Shown: positions 44,713-56,999 of the stretch, piece after piece
How the letters are laid out: each line of letters starts with the position of its first letter
Position numbering within the stretch: position 1 is the first letter of the stretch
Source of the DNA: Agrocybe praecox
Taxonomy: Eukaryota; Basidiomycota; Agaricomycetes; Agaricales; Agrocybaceae
Direction of reading: 5' to 3'
Length of the DNA stretch: 64,000 nt
Assembly: GCA_964017145.1 (NCBI GenBank)
Contig: OZ024846.1
Coordinates: 3,286,001 to 3,350,000, forward strand
Translations under genes and position numbers: made by a program
The notes under the pieces: model-generated
The model's database searches: none
Told to the model about the DNA's origin: nothing
Seen by the model: only the letters and a program-made list of their open reading frames with translations

Positions 44713-45252
44713 GCGGCGCCGAGTTGTCGACTTTCCGCGCAACACACGTGATGTCCCAATTGGGAAATTATTTGTCAGACATTCAAAAAGGTGTGTTCTC
44801 CGACGGCATTGCTACGGCATCTTTTCGAGAACACTAGGTAGACGTCATAGCACACAGAACAATAAGAAATATACAGTTAATTTTAATTCGCACAGAGCGT
44901 AAAGTACAATAGGTAAAATATGACACAATCAAAGAAAATCCCTCCAAAGTCGTGCCACCGCAGGCTACAGCCTCGTTTATGCCACTTGCTGATACCGTGT
45001 AGTGTTTGCAGAATTTATTGAGATCTTGTTGCTTGAAGGAAGGTGGCCTTTGTATGAGGCTCGGGTTTCTAATGCTTGGAACTTGGTAGTTTCGGTTGTT
45101 TCGGTGGCTTTTCCAAAGTCCAATGCGCTTAGCGTAAAATCTATATATAACGCTTTGGCATTGATGGCATTCCATTTTGAGTGTCTGACAAATAAACTCC
45201 CTATTTGGACATCACGTGTATTGCGCGGAAAGTCAAAACCTCGCGGCGCCGC
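44713..45252. mobile_element. 540-bp element with long inverted repeats
   Basis: About 80 bp at the left, from GCGGCGCCGAG through GACTTTCCGCGCAA, CACGTGATGTCC and TTATTTGTCAGACA to TCAAAA, return inverted at the right end with roughly 80-85 percent identity. Such foldback-type ends are seen in MULE-like or other long-TIR elements; no clear target duplication is visible. Left flank is second-type block, right flank third-type block, so a deletion joined or followed the insertion. Short frames inside (45175-44834, minus) have no recognisable product. Confidence 0.65.
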
Positions 45253-46370
45253 AGGTGTCGCCCAAAACGGTCAGCCGCCGTGGCTGATCTCCCCTGCCAA
45301 TCAATCCCTGCCTACCTCTCTCGTCTGCACCACCACCAACAAGATAATCGCTACCATCACCGCCAGGAACACGAACACTAAGCGTCAACGCTCTTTCCGG
45401 CACCTTTTGAGTATCAATTACGCGCGAACCGCCAACGGGCAAACGCGGTTGGAGCTTGTTGCTGGTACACATCCTTTGTCATATCCTAAAGTTGAGTTGG
45501 AGTCGTTGTTTGAATGGATAGGCGCGAAGATGGGAGACAGTGCACTAAGAACACCAATACAAGCCGTCTACTTTCCCTCGCTCTCTGCTCTCCTTGCATC
45601 TCATTTGTTTTGCTTTGTATCGCATCCCGTCCCACATCTGCGCTTCCTGTCTTTTCTTCAGACGTCCCACTCGCTCCGCGTCTTCATTTCTCTTTCTCTT
45701 TTTTTCTGCGCATCTCTTTTCCTCTCCCATATCTACCTTTTCTGAACCCTGTTCCCCTCAGACTTATGCTGATATCCTTGCTTTTTTATTACATCACTTC
45801 GTCACTTCACACCAACTCTTTGGCCCTTCCGCCTAAGTAGCTCGGTATTTTCACGCACGACAAGCACTTTGGTACTGAATCATAGTTATAATTGTAATTG
45901 TTCTCTCATGCGCCCCTCTTCTCTTCTCCTTCTCCCTTTCGTCTCTTTCTCCTCCTCCCCTTGCGTTCATTCTTCACCTCCAATTATCCATTTTGACTTG
46001 ACACTCGCACTCATTATCTATGTACGCATTTTGCCTTGATCCACCACTTGACCTTCTCGTCATTCCTCCCCTGTTATCCTTTCCTCCCGCCTTTGTTTGA
46101 TATTAATTCGGAACAATATTCAACCTCGCATTGCTTCCTTTCCTTCAAGTGAATAATATTAGATCTTGTATATTTTACAACAAAATACATAGTTCATATT
46201 GTTCATATCATGGGAGAAATCTGGTCGGAGTCGAAGTGCAGTGCGCAGCGTGCAGCGACTGGTTAAATTTTTTGATTTCTGCACTTTGATGTCTAAATAT
46301 GTCAGCTGGGTGTACTTACTGCTGAGGATTTTATCATACGTACCTGGATCTATGCGAAAATTCATATCCG
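45253..46370 (+). pseudogene. Permease relic (third type), unit D
   Basis: Contains the ACCAACAAGATAATCGCTA segment and a short SINYARTANG exon relic near 45410, homologous to 39050-39190 and 59120-59230. The rest is pyrimidine-rich tail, as in the other units, ending at the 3' region of NACHT copy E. The C-terminal permease parts found in units B, C and E are missing. Confidence 0.4.
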
Positions 46371-46377
46371 TTGCCTC

Positions 46378-48814
46378 CTAAGATCGAACCCGGTCCAGGT
46401 AATTCCTCATCTCTTGGCGTACGAGAGCTCCGTGCCCGGGAAATCTGCTTGCCAAAAGTTCTCTGAACTCTTTACATTGTTGAAAAAGTTGTTCAGAAAA
46501 TCCAGCTCGAGGAAGGAAGAAGAGTAAATAACCGAGAAGCTGAAAATCCTTTCTGACGTCGTTGATTGGTGTAGTGGTTTTGTTTAGTGTCCATTGGCCA
46601 TTGTCCTGGATTAGTGCGTTGAACATTGTATCTTCATCCTTGCCCCTAAGATATAGATCCTGCTTTACACAGTGTAGGGCTGCCCTTGCATAGACTGAAG
46701 GACCTATAGCGTAGCTGCCTGATTTGTCTGGGTCCTGTAGAAAGTGCCGAAAATGCTGCAAATATTGAGCCTGTCCGTCTTCGAGCGCGAAGGATTCCAA
46801 AAGATGAAGCATATCATAATGAATTGTTGCCAAGTTGAAGACATCATATTGGTCGGGGTTGGGAGCATTTGGTACAAGCATGTCATTCCCTAGGTGGCAT
46901 GCGACGCATAAGAACAGGATCGCCTCGTCGTCCTCATAATATTGAGGCAGCTGAGACAAAAATAGCTGTTCCATATATCTTTGATGCTTTTTCTCTATTA
47001 TCGCCCAGCGCTCATCCACAGGGGCCTATGTGGAAATTTAAGAATATTAACACTAAATGAAGATTTTTCCTTACCATGCGTGCACAGAATGGAAGCCAGA
47101 ACCAAAATACAAATTTTCGGAGGTCCATAGAATTATCCCAAGTAGAAGATGCCTTGTGGGTTTCTATTTCTCTCGATATAGGGCCGAGAAATAAAAACTT
47201 GTCAGCAATATCAATTAGCAAAGTTGAGCTCTGGCATAGCGGAAATTCCCTTCTAATGAAGTCCTCAAAGATGTCAATTTTATTGTAACTGGGATCTGGG
47301 AGAATTTAGTTTGAGATGTTCAACAATATCTGGGAACACTCTTACCTTTGATCACCCATTGAATTATATTTGCAATATGCTCTGATCTATACTTCTTAAT
47401 GTCAAGGAAATGGTCTCCGGACCTCACAGGGTCCAGAAGGAAGTCATGAAGTGAAGTGTGTAGGATTTTCACACCCTCTACGTCCCTGTCCAGATGCTCA
47501 GAGAAGACCTTCTGGATAGAGACAATGGCTCCTAGATCACAGACCAAAATCTTGAGCTCCCCCGGTTCCAACGACATAAATGAAGATATGTCGAATTTAT
47601 AGCCATCTTTGAATAAGCAATGTGAATAGATACTAAGCATGTATAGTACACGCTCTATATCTGCGACGGAGTTGAGGATCATTGTATATACAGCATCTAG
47701 CTGCGCAAAGGGCAGGTCACCTTCCGCCGGTCGTAGATTATTCACCACATCTAGACGGTGATCGGGTCGATGCTTTGTGGATTGGCAATAGCGAAATACC
47801 GTTGCAGCATAAACTAATTGCCCGGACGACTTTCTGACAATTTCTTGCAGAATGCCGTCGGATGGCCAAGAAGCAGGGATCAGAGATTTAAATGGGTGGC
47901 TGGTCTTGATTTCCTCAAAAGCGTCTCTGAGAAATGTGCGAGTGTCATTGTCGGGATGGAATGTATGGTCAAGGTAAAGTCGTGAAAATAGCCCATACAT
48001 TTCCTTGGATCTAAATGCCAGATTAATCTCATGTTCAAGACGACTGGCGATGAGGAAGAGAATGGGTAGGTCGAATGTTCGAATTGCGTCTGCAACCATG
48101 CGCAGAATCCTACCCTGCAAAACCCCGTCACCACATTCGTCGAGACCGTCTATGACGATGACCCGCCAGTAGCCCAAAGGTGATAAAATTCCTGCAGAGA
48201 AAACATATTGAAGGGGCTTCATGACCAGGTGGGTAAACTGCTCTTCTAATCCCTTCGTGAAAATCAAGGGGTCCGCCTCAATTGCGGAGAGTATCTCGCT
48301 TTGAGTGGCCGGGATTTTCTGATAGATCTGGTATGCAATCGTTGGTACGAACGCGCCTGCGTGGTTCCTCGTTCCATCGGATCTCCAGAAAATAAAAGTC
48401 GCAAGGACTAGCTCGTTGAGAAGATACATTTCGATAAATGACTTTGTGATGGCTGATTTTCCTCCTCCTGCAGCGCCGGTCAGCCACATGATGTATTTGT
48501 CCCGCGTTTCCCTGTCGAAACGTTTGGCCCAGTTCATGATTTCTTCCAGGACAGCTATACGTGTATTCGGATGGCATTTTGGACGGTCGAACTCGACATT
48601 CGAATCGTGCAACGCATTCGGTGCCGTAGCTTCCCTCAGAATCTTAAAAGACCCTACAGATAGTTAGATACATAGCATGTGCGTTTAATCTTTATTACCT
48701 ACATTTTTCTCCGTCACCCGCCATATTTTGTTGGATAAATGTACCGCCGGTCACGATAAAGTGGTGGCCAGATATAAAGGGATTATTACTAGTAACACGC
48801 TGAGTGTCGTCCAT
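46378..48814 (-). CDS. NACHT NLR-like protein, copy E
   Basis: Exons on the minus strand: 48814-48703, 48653-47346, 47295-47075 and 47025-46378; 763 codons including the stop. Start MDDTQRV with VTGGTFIQQN; Walker A here is GAAGGGKS (one Ala to Gly change against the other copies, still GxxGxGKS); Walker B VIVIDGLDEC; IASRLEH replaces IASRPEH. The intron-1 donor is GTAGGT, weaker than GTAAGT or GTGAGC of the others. Exons 3 and most of 4 are identical to copy D (conversion tract). A CACTA-like element starts about 450 bases upstream of the ATG. Frame intact; splicing of intron 1 and promoter function are the doubtful points. Confidence 0.83.
46642..47457. repeat. 816-bp tract identical to copy D
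   Basis: Partner of 40011-40826. The direction of conversion cannot be read from two copies; both ends lie inside coding exons (exon 2 at the right, exon 4 at the left). Confidence 0.85.
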
Positions 48815-49263
48815 CCCGCCTGCGAAGTCGATATTCGAGAGAAAGCAACAAATCAGATCACGGATGCTAGCTGATGAGGGAAAGCAAGGAAAGTGATGCA
48901 GCAACCGCCATGCAAACCTTCGAAACCCTATATATACATACAAGCCAGGCATGCATGTATTTATAATCTTCACTGGCCAAAGGGTCTCGAAACCGTTCGT
49001 TGACACAGCGTTTTTATAAGGTGCTGTGCTGTATATTTGGGTATCTATAATATATGGAATCTCTGCACTGCCATTTAATAACGGAGAGATACAGCCATGA
49101 ATCAAAGAGAATGCGTTACTAGTATGACCAATTGTTCTATCCAGATCATGTAAGTGGAGATTAGATGTGAGAGGAATAGATTCAGGGGGTCAGACCGTTA
49201 TCTGAGTCTCGGTAGACATTTAAACAATCAACTAAAATGAGAGAGCATATATACATACAAAAA
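48815..49263 (-). promoter_or_regulatory. Upstream region of NACHT copy E
   Basis: Homologous to the other upstream blocks to about 49263, where the CACTA-like element interrupts it; the block resumes at 51305. No gene. Confidence 0.45.
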
Positions 49264-49267
49264 AAGT

Positions 49268-51304
49268 CACTGCGGATAGTAAAAGCAGGATTTTTAGCTG
49301 TCCCCAAAATGCAGGAAAAATCCTGCTTCCCACACAGGACAAAATCGTGTTTTTATACAGCAGAAACTGCTGTCAAAACCGTCATGAAAACAGCATTTTT
49401 TCCTGCCTTTTTGACAGCAGAAAATACAGGTCTGAAAGCACCATTATTTGCTTTTCCTAAGACAGGAGTCCTCACTGCAATCGGAACAAGAATATGGAGC
49501 ACTTTTTAGACATCATATTTCGTTGTAAATTAAGCAACATTATAGAATTATAGATATTACTAAGTACATTGTTCCTACCCGATGTAAAAGTGTGCTACAG
49601 ATTTAAACAAGATGGTCGCACTCACAATCGACGAGAAAACGCCGCGCAGAAACTGGTTTCGGGAATGTAAAACGTGCGAAGGCCCGCCGGGAGGTCCGAG
49701 TAACTGTATAATTCACAATTAACCGTTCCAAAGGCGAAGGAATCAATGTACGAGTGTATAGAACATGTACAATCTCTCACCGGGATATTTTTTTGTTCGT
49801 ATTCACACGTTCAAATGGAGCCGCTCTCCTGTATCGAAGTTAAAGACATTTGGGACAAAAAAATCATGCGTAAGCTTCGAGAATCGTGGCCTTCGTGAAT
49901 ATAACATAGTGCTCACGCAATACATTTCCTCGGTTCCATCATTTTGACCTTGTTCGAGATACCTTGTGCTCAATAAGGTCAATATATGCGCGCTGAAACA
50001 TAAATATGCGAAGTATTTAGAGTCAGAAATGGCCGTTTATCTGAATGTGACGTACTGCATAATATATATTCTGCGAACGGTACTTGCCAAAAGGCCGGTT
50101 GGACAGCAATGACGCATTCTCACCGGCCGTATCATACCTTCCTGAAGCAGAGAGCGAATTCAAGAGGAAAGCAAGTCAAATATATGCGCATATATGTATG
50201 CATCACGGACATACCTAATGTAAAGCAAGGAGAACAGCCTCCCGATGTCCGAAATCGGCCCACAGAGAGTATAACCACGCAAAAGTCGGCGTCAGTACAC
50301 TTGCATGATCGCATATGGGTCCTATACGCACCTTTGGCTGGATATATGCGTGTTCTACGCCTAAATTTGTGGTCCCGGAGCTCGTCTGTGTGGAAACCAT
50401 GCCGGGGTCGAACGCTTCCCATAATCATGCCCTGTGTAAGAAGAATGGGACTATCGAATAGGAATGACATGAAAAGCATTTTTATTCTCCAAGAGGTAGG
50501 CTAATTTAGAGTGAGGGGGGCCATGCGCAGACAGGACATGGATGGTAAGAAGGAAGAGGGGGCAAAATGCGGCGCGCGACGCGCGACGCGTTGACCAAAG
50601 TTTGATCAAATCCCGACGGCATCACGGCAAGGTCATTCACCGTCACCGACTCACCGGAGCATGCTGGCCGGCGGCCCACGTTCCGCAGTGGCCTTGAAGT
50701 CGTAGAGAATCTGGAGCTCCTGTTCAACACTTGGTGCGATCGTGTGTGCCGACAAGTGCCAATTATGAATGTAATTTCCTCGGACGTCACGGTTACAAGG
50801 CAAAAATGGCGGGGACGTGTCACGGTGTCCAGACTTTGAAAGTTGAAACCGATCCGAGTGCCGTGTGAGTACCGTTCACTGACGACATTCGGATACTCAG
50901 CACTCCGTACTTGTTCAAACATTCTAACTCAAGAGTCGGGCGGCGAGATCACAGAAATTTATTTCTTTCAAATATTGAGGTAGAGAGGTAGCTGTGATGT
51001 AAGCAGTGGATAATTTAAGCCGACAAAGATAATATCACTACGTCTTCCCATGGATTAGTAATTCTCGTGCGAGAAAGTATGTACAAATTAGTGTAGGAAG
51101 GGCAAGAAATTAAGCTACACATAAAATTCCTGCTTGGATGACAGGATTTTCTGCTGCTTTGTAAAGACAGGATATTATATTGCCAAAGTGGGACGAGCAT
51201 TCGCTGTTTGACAGGCAGTTATAAATAGGACACGAAGAATTCCTGTCAAAATCCGAAATAGTCCTGTTTTACACCAAATTCTCCTGCTTATGCTATCCGC
51301 AGTG
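49268..51304. mobile_element. 2.0-kb CACTA-like non-autonomous element
   Basis: Ends CACTGCGGATAG and inverse, extended by a matching AAGCAGGA at both sides; flanking AAGT (49264-49267 and 51305-51308) or, if the ends begin TCACTG, AG. The uninterrupted site is seen upstream of copy A (about 3268-3275). Subterminal regions of 200 bases carry many copies of CAGGA/TCCTG and ACAGGATTTT-type motifs in both orientations. CACTA elements have CACTR ends, 2-4 bp duplications and such subterminal repeats. The interior holds a 131-codon plus frame (50109-50504) and no recognisable transposase. Confidence 0.7.
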
Positions 51305-51309
51305 AAGTG

Positions 51310-53110
51310 CTGAGGTGATAGGAAAAAGCCGGCCCCAGTTAGTTGACGAAGGAGTCGGTGTTGATAAATTTACAACACGAAGCTGCGACAGGAGACGGCA
51401 CGACATCGGCTGTGCAATTTTCCTATATTTGGTTGTTAGGTGATTTGCTTTCTGGTTCACGCATCAGTTTTGCTTCTTCCACCGACATTCAATTCTCTCT
51501 CATTAATCTCGCTTTGCACATATGTACTCTTTCAGGCGGACCTATATCTCACCATACTGGTGTTCGATTTATACACACTTCCAAGATTCTCCACGCCCTC
51601 AGTGACCAACAAGTACTGTAATGTGAGTTGGTGTTTGCCGTTTCCGTTCCACATCCTTCACTCCCTTTCCTCCTTTGTACCGTTCTCTTGTGTTACTTGA
51701 AGAAACTTACTGATAATCTCCACTTAAACAGGTCATTTGGTCCCACATCGGTCTTTTTGAACGTCAACCACGGGCTCTCCAAAGTGACGAACCTCAATGC
51801 GCTGTCCGCATAGCTATCGTGGTTGGCAATGAGTTGTAGCTGTCAGCGAATTTCGCTTATCTTGCTGGTAAAGGTAAATCTTTTTCATTTCCCGCATTTG
51901 AATTGGAATTGATACGTTCTGCACGGATAGACGCGAAGACGAAAGAAATTACAGGAAGTCTTCGAGATTTGCTGCGGGTGGTTGGGGTTGGGCAGTGTTT
52001 TGGGTTGGGGGTTTGATTGGGTTGCGTGAGCAAAGGAGGTCAAGGGAGACTACCCGCACGCTATAGAAGTGTCCAGTCATATCATTCCCATTCACGAAGA
52101 TATAGGCGACCACCCCCCCGTCCTTGTTTAACCTCTGTGCTTCCCTTCCTCTTTGTCGGGATCCGGGACCCACCCTCGACAATCTCGTTACCTTCAATGT
52201 CTTTGCCATCTTTCCTTCCATTCCCCTTGTTTTTCCACCGCTCAGCAACCCCCAAGCTACTACATGCATATTAAATACAGACGCTGACGCTGATGTTGGT
52301 TTATCAACTTGGATGACGCCCTCACGTTTCTCTTCCCGCCTGTCGCTTGCTCTCGCCATATCATTATCACCCTAAACACGAACACGATCGGCTGCCCTTT
52401 TGTCGTCGTCGCCCTCATCCTCATCTCCATATGTCAATAGTTCACCCGGAAAGGAGAAGAAATACCTATATAAATATACTTCCCCCCCGCTTCTCCCATC
52501 TAGCATATCCACCAAGCTCCCATAGGCTCGAGTCTCAACGTCGACGAAGGCCCTCCGAGTCCACAGGAGCAAGTATCCTACCCGCATCCTATTCACATTG
52601 GCACGATGCTCTCGGTTAGCCCATATCGTCCCTCGCGAGTCTCGGGGGCTGCGACATTTTTTGGTGCAAAAAATGTGTTTTTCTTCGTTGCCCCGCTGTT
52701 GAGGCCCGCCGAGGGAGAGTAACTATATGAAAGTTCATCATATTGGACATGCGGTTGCGGGATGGGAGGTGTTTGGGTTTGGGGTGGTTCATCGGGTTTT
52801 TGGACCAAGGCTAGCCCGAACGTTGAAGGGTATGCGTTGAGGAGGATTAGGGCGACCGGTTGAAGATATGGGTATCTGGAAAGTTTCAGAAAAACGAGGT
52901 TTAATTAGGTCCATCCTTCACCAGCATCGGCCACCATCCATCCATCCAGCTGTGTTGTCATGTTTTGAAAGAATGATACCACCCTATTTTCCTTTCTTTT
53001 TTAAGATGGCGACGAGACGTATGAACTCTTGTTCGTAGCTCTAATTTCGCCCTATCCCTCGTCATCTTTGGCATCTACTACCCGCCTTCGATGCTCCATC
53101 TTTTATGAAT
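51310..53110 (+). pseudogene. MUP1-like permease relic, unit E
   Basis: Same order as 16120-17690. N-terminal hydrophilic piece near 51355-51410; GTGAGT donor at about 51621; CTTAAACAG acceptor at about 51731 and an exon starting VIWSHIGL; an EITGSLRDLL piece near 51945-51975. The C-terminal FFGAKNVFFFVAPLLRP (about 52655-52705) is well kept, followed by an ASPNVEGYALRR tail near 52815. Stops and frame changes separate the parts. CATCCATCCATCC units at about 52937-52949. Confidence 0.6.
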
Positions 53111-55200
53111 AACCCGGCGCAATGTTCGATAGAGAACGTTTCGAATGTAATACCACGGACACCCACCTTTTTCTTCCTCTCCTAGTTTTTCAAGTTTCCT
53201 CTCCCTTTCATCCGAGACCCCAGCAGTGCGGGGTATTAAATGTCAGCGCTTTGGATCGCTTCTGCCAACCCCTCTTGTTGGCCTGGCCCTCCACTGGTCA
53301 ACTCGTCTTCGAAGTTTCGTGGCATCATTACCCTGGGCCTCGCATCCCACCGACGGACACAACTTACCATCCCTCCCTAATAGATCCACTCGTCTCGTTC
53401 TTTAATATCTGGACCGCGTTTGAACGCTCAGCGTCAACGTTTTGACGCAGCGCTTTCTAGATTTGTTGGATTGCACTAGGTCTAGCTGCCGGCTGTTACT
53501 GGGGCCGATATTGTACGTCCCCCTTTTTCTTCGTTTTCCGCATTCTCATCTATACCTCCTTCATGTTTCTGTCAGGACTTGGAAAGCGCCATACATCGTG
53601 CGTCCCCCGCTCCCTTGTGCCCAACCATCCTATCACTACCCCTCTCTTTGGCCTCACGCTCAAAGCATATCCTCTTTGTCGTTAAAATCCCACCCAGTGA
53701 TGCACACACCTTCGTCATCGACTCCTCTTACTCTCCTTAAATAATATATTCATGTTCCTCGATATTTATCTAGCATTGCTCAAGCGGTCAAATGCCCACG
53801 CGTCCAAGAGTCGACGTTGTCCTGCGTATTCGTGGACCTTCAACTATGCTAGCAGCTATCCAGCTTCATACTCGACTGCGGCTCTATGGATTGGTAATTT
53901 ATGTGCAATTCAATGTTTTATACTTTTCGCTATCATTTCGGCCACCTCAGTATGGTGTCCCTTGAGCGAGCGTATCGAAATGGTTTTAACTTTCTTCTGC
54001 CCATGGTCTGCAATGATCGTCTCTCGTCGACGGGACAACACGTTTATATTTTCCTTTCTCAGACGCTCTTTATTTTCGTGGACTTCTTCCAACCCCGATG
54101 CTTACATCGAGTTTTTTTTTTCAACACTACAGCATTCAACGTTCAACGTTCTTGGGCTTGACTTACTTCGTACATTCTTCTCTCTCCAATTGCTCTCGAA
54201 GATCGTTATACTGTTGCACACATAAGTACTTGATGTTGACGTTCTTTTTATTTCATATATGCGCATATCACTGATGTGTTAATATATTATGTGGAGAGCC
54301 CTAGAATTGCACACAAGAGTTAAAGTGCTCGTAATTGTTTTTAGTGATTCGAGAAGCGCCCAAGTTTCGAATTCGCACGTGGCTGTGCGTTATGTATATG
54401 CCCTTGCTTGCTTGGGACGCCATCGGATTCTCGGGGAATACTCTTACCGGTGCCGTTTCGTCGGCATTGGAAAAATACGGAAAAATTCAAGGCTCGCGTT
54501 GAGCTGGTCCCCGTCCTCTGCTTTCTTTCCTCTGTGGTCAGTGCTCTACATGCTACACTACACTATCAAAATACATTTTTGTCGACCTGCGTCTCCTGTC
54601 ATCAAATATGGGTATCAACATAGATCGACAAATTGTTTTGACTGGACGACGTTAACACAACAACGAACAACGACGGCGTAAACTGGCACCAGGAATGGAA
54701 TCAAGCATTCACTTTTCTCGATAATAATACCTGTCGACAAATCGCTTTCACTGAATCCATGACCTACAAGTTTTCCTGCCAGGCGGTTTTGTGCATTGGA
54801 CTCGTTCAACCTGGACTTGTTGGCTTTCTAGTGCTGTTCAGTCATCTGAGTTCCTTAGTCCTTATACTCGGTATTGTTTATTTCCTACGTGGCAGTTTCC
54901 CTCTATATGTTGTTCCCTATGTCTCGCGCTGGCCATCTTTCTCTGTGTCTGGCTGCTTTTACACATTTGTCATTTTCTTCTTTCCAAACGCGACCCGGTC
55001 AACTAAGCTTTTATTGGCTTGTGCTGCCCGAACATACACACATGCCAAATTACGTTCGAAAAGGCCGGTCATCGTCCTTCGATAGTAGATACGACCGTCA
55101 CTCGCCCTTGTGTTGTGGGTGTCTGAACTTGATCGCTGGTTTCGTTTTCAACCCATGCTGGTCGCAGTCTAGATTTCGTCTAAGAGGAATGGCTTTATTG
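53111..55200 (+). pseudogene. Permease-array relic block (second type), unit E
   Basis: Near-duplicate of 32986-35060. The order of all landmarks is the same (CTTGTTGGCC, CCCACCCAGTGATGCACAC, CGTATCGAAATGG, GGATTCTCGGGGAATAC). As in unit C the frames do not give a protein. A hydrophobic frame from 54759 repeats the one at 34614. At about 55200 unit E contains a NACHT relic that unit C lacks. Confidence 0.45.
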
Positions 55201-55212
55201 TAGTGATCATTT

Positions 55213-56020
55213 CTATCCTTTGCTCCTATTGATCCAGACCGAGGAAGGAAAAAGAGTAAGTATCCTAGATACAAGAAACAGGCCATCGAAGTTCCGAATA
55301 TGCCATTGCTTTTTATCAGGTATGAATCTCCATACTCCGTCGGCGAAAGTGAGCTGATCAGACACCCAATCCTTGTCGTAGTCAACGCGAAGATATTCCT
55401 TCGTCAATTTTGTGCGCTCTAGCTCTAGAATGAAAGACAGTGCAGCTTGTGCGTATGCCTCAGCTCTAACAGCATACCTTCCTGATCGTTTTTCTTCACG
55501 TAGAAACCTGATAATGCAACGTCGATATTGGTCCTTGTCTGTGCTGATGTCTGTGAAATTTATCAACCGTAGAAGGAGCCGATCGCTTCCAACAATGGTT
55601 CGGGGGTAGGTTCAAGAATTTTCGGATGCCGTTTGAAATAACTCGTAAGATGTGTTGTTGAACCTTTGAATCGAGACATTCATCCAGGCCGTCAATCACG
55701 AGGCGAGAGGATTTTAATGGCTACGCTAAACGCATTTGAAATAATGGGTGAGCCACGAGACGAGTAAGATAAGAGAATCGGCGTCGATGGTAGACAATAT
55801 TTCATTCTGAACCGTTGGTATCGAATGATAGATCTGGTAGACAAGGGTCGCAATGAAGGATCTCGCATGATTCCTACTGCTGTCTGATCTCCCGAAGAAA
55901 AAACTGGCCAGAACTCCGTCGTGCGAGAGGCACAACTCGATAAAGCTTTGGGCAACGGCCGATTTCCCTGCACCTGCCGCCCTGGTAAGCCACATGATGG
56001 ACCTATCCCAGGAAACATAT
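55213..56020 (-). pseudogene. Diverged NACHT relic with internal deletion
   Basis: On the minus strand: WLTRAAGAGKSAVAQSFIE (Walker A, about 55995-55940) continues to SILTIDAD-like sequence near 55765, then VIDGLDECLDS (Walker B, about 55700-55665) in another frame and, after about 20 codons, C-terminal-domain sequence: YRRCIIRFLREEKRSG, AEAYAQAALSF, LTFADGVWRF and ILTLFPS (55530-55240). These match RHFTRFLQHPDQSDN, SAYARAALH, LTFNNGQWTL and LVFFLPR of copy F. The bulk between Walker B and the C-terminal domain is gone. It is clearly more diverged from A to F than they are from each other, so it is a separate, older lineage. Confidence 0.7.
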
Positions 56021-56138
56021 CGAGGCAGAGAAATAGGGTGAATTTAAGGGTATGAATGCCTTGCGACATCAGCGAAAAGGCATCGGACCCAGTCAAAGGG
56101 CAGTCGAGAGATAAATACGTAAGTTGGGACCAGGGGAT

Positions 56139-56961
56139 TCATTGAAAAAGATTGTTCCAAGGGAAGCCCATAAACGCCGGAAGATTGTGATATATTCCTT
56201 GCTCGGCGGATGCCCAGGAGAATTTCTCCAACAGCATAGTGTGAGGTTTGTTGGGCAGGGAGGTCGCTCGGCTCAGGCTCCTAACAATGTGCAAACGGTC
56301 GACATGGATGTTTACTTCCATGGAATGCGGTACTGTCCCAGCAAATATACGGTAATATTCGTGTCCACCAAGCCCATGACTAGCCGGACTGAGGATGGTG
56401 TAAGAGACGACTCGAAAAGGCCTGTTTTCTTTTACTGCACGTTTAACACCTTTGTCATACCATTTCTGCGCCCGCTCGTTCTCGCCAAAACCTCCTTTTC
56501 CAAAGAGTTTGGTTGTTCCTTTCAACGATATCCAAACGACTGTATTGGAAATTTCCCGCCATTCTCGATAAACGAGGAGAATGTTGGAGAAGTAATCATG
56601 GGTACAGGTATAGTCGCGATCTTTGTCGGATGTAATCATTTCGAAACTTAAAGGATGTATAAATGTAGCCTAGCAGTGTCGGATTTCTTTTTCGATCATC
56701 GGCAGGTGGACTCGAGAAAGAGGAGTGCGGGTTCTCCGTTGATGAGATAGGGAGGGATGAGGTAGCAAGGAAAGATTTGCGAGGGGTCCAGGACGACTTG
56801 CCTGCACCATTGCACTCTGGATCGTTTATTATCTCTGTTGGTGCAGGGCTCGTAGAGTATCTTGAGGGCTCGGTAATATACTGCGTTGATTGATATGGCA
56901 GATTAAATGTTGAATATGGGATCGCGAATCCTTGAGCGTGGTTAGCCTGATTATGCGGCAA
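56139..56961 (-). CDS. Unidentified gene, better copy
   Basis: Minus strand. An N-terminal frame from ATG 56961 (MPHNQANHAQGFAIPYSTF; Pro/Ser/Thr-rich, about 100 residues) overlaps in another frame with the main part from about 56639 to a stop at 56139 (DYTCTHDYFSNIL, KWYDKGVKRAVKENRPF, SPASHGLGGHEYYRIF, LPAFMGFPW). Joining needs a small intron or a frameshift near 56640-56660; I see no clean GT/AG pair. The main part is kept at peptide level in the copy at 35165-36009, which supports coding. No family recognised; no membrane segment. It lies directly upstream of the NACHT relic in the same orientation, and it could once have been part of the same transcript. Confidence 0.4.
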
Positions 56962-56999
56962 GTTGAGAACAGGGAGACCTCAGTGGTATTCCCCTGCGC

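Noticed and set aside
50109..50504. 131-codon frame in the CACTA-like element as a transposase piece
   Set aside because: No acidic catalytic triad or domain pattern is visible, and the opposite strand is open over the same length.
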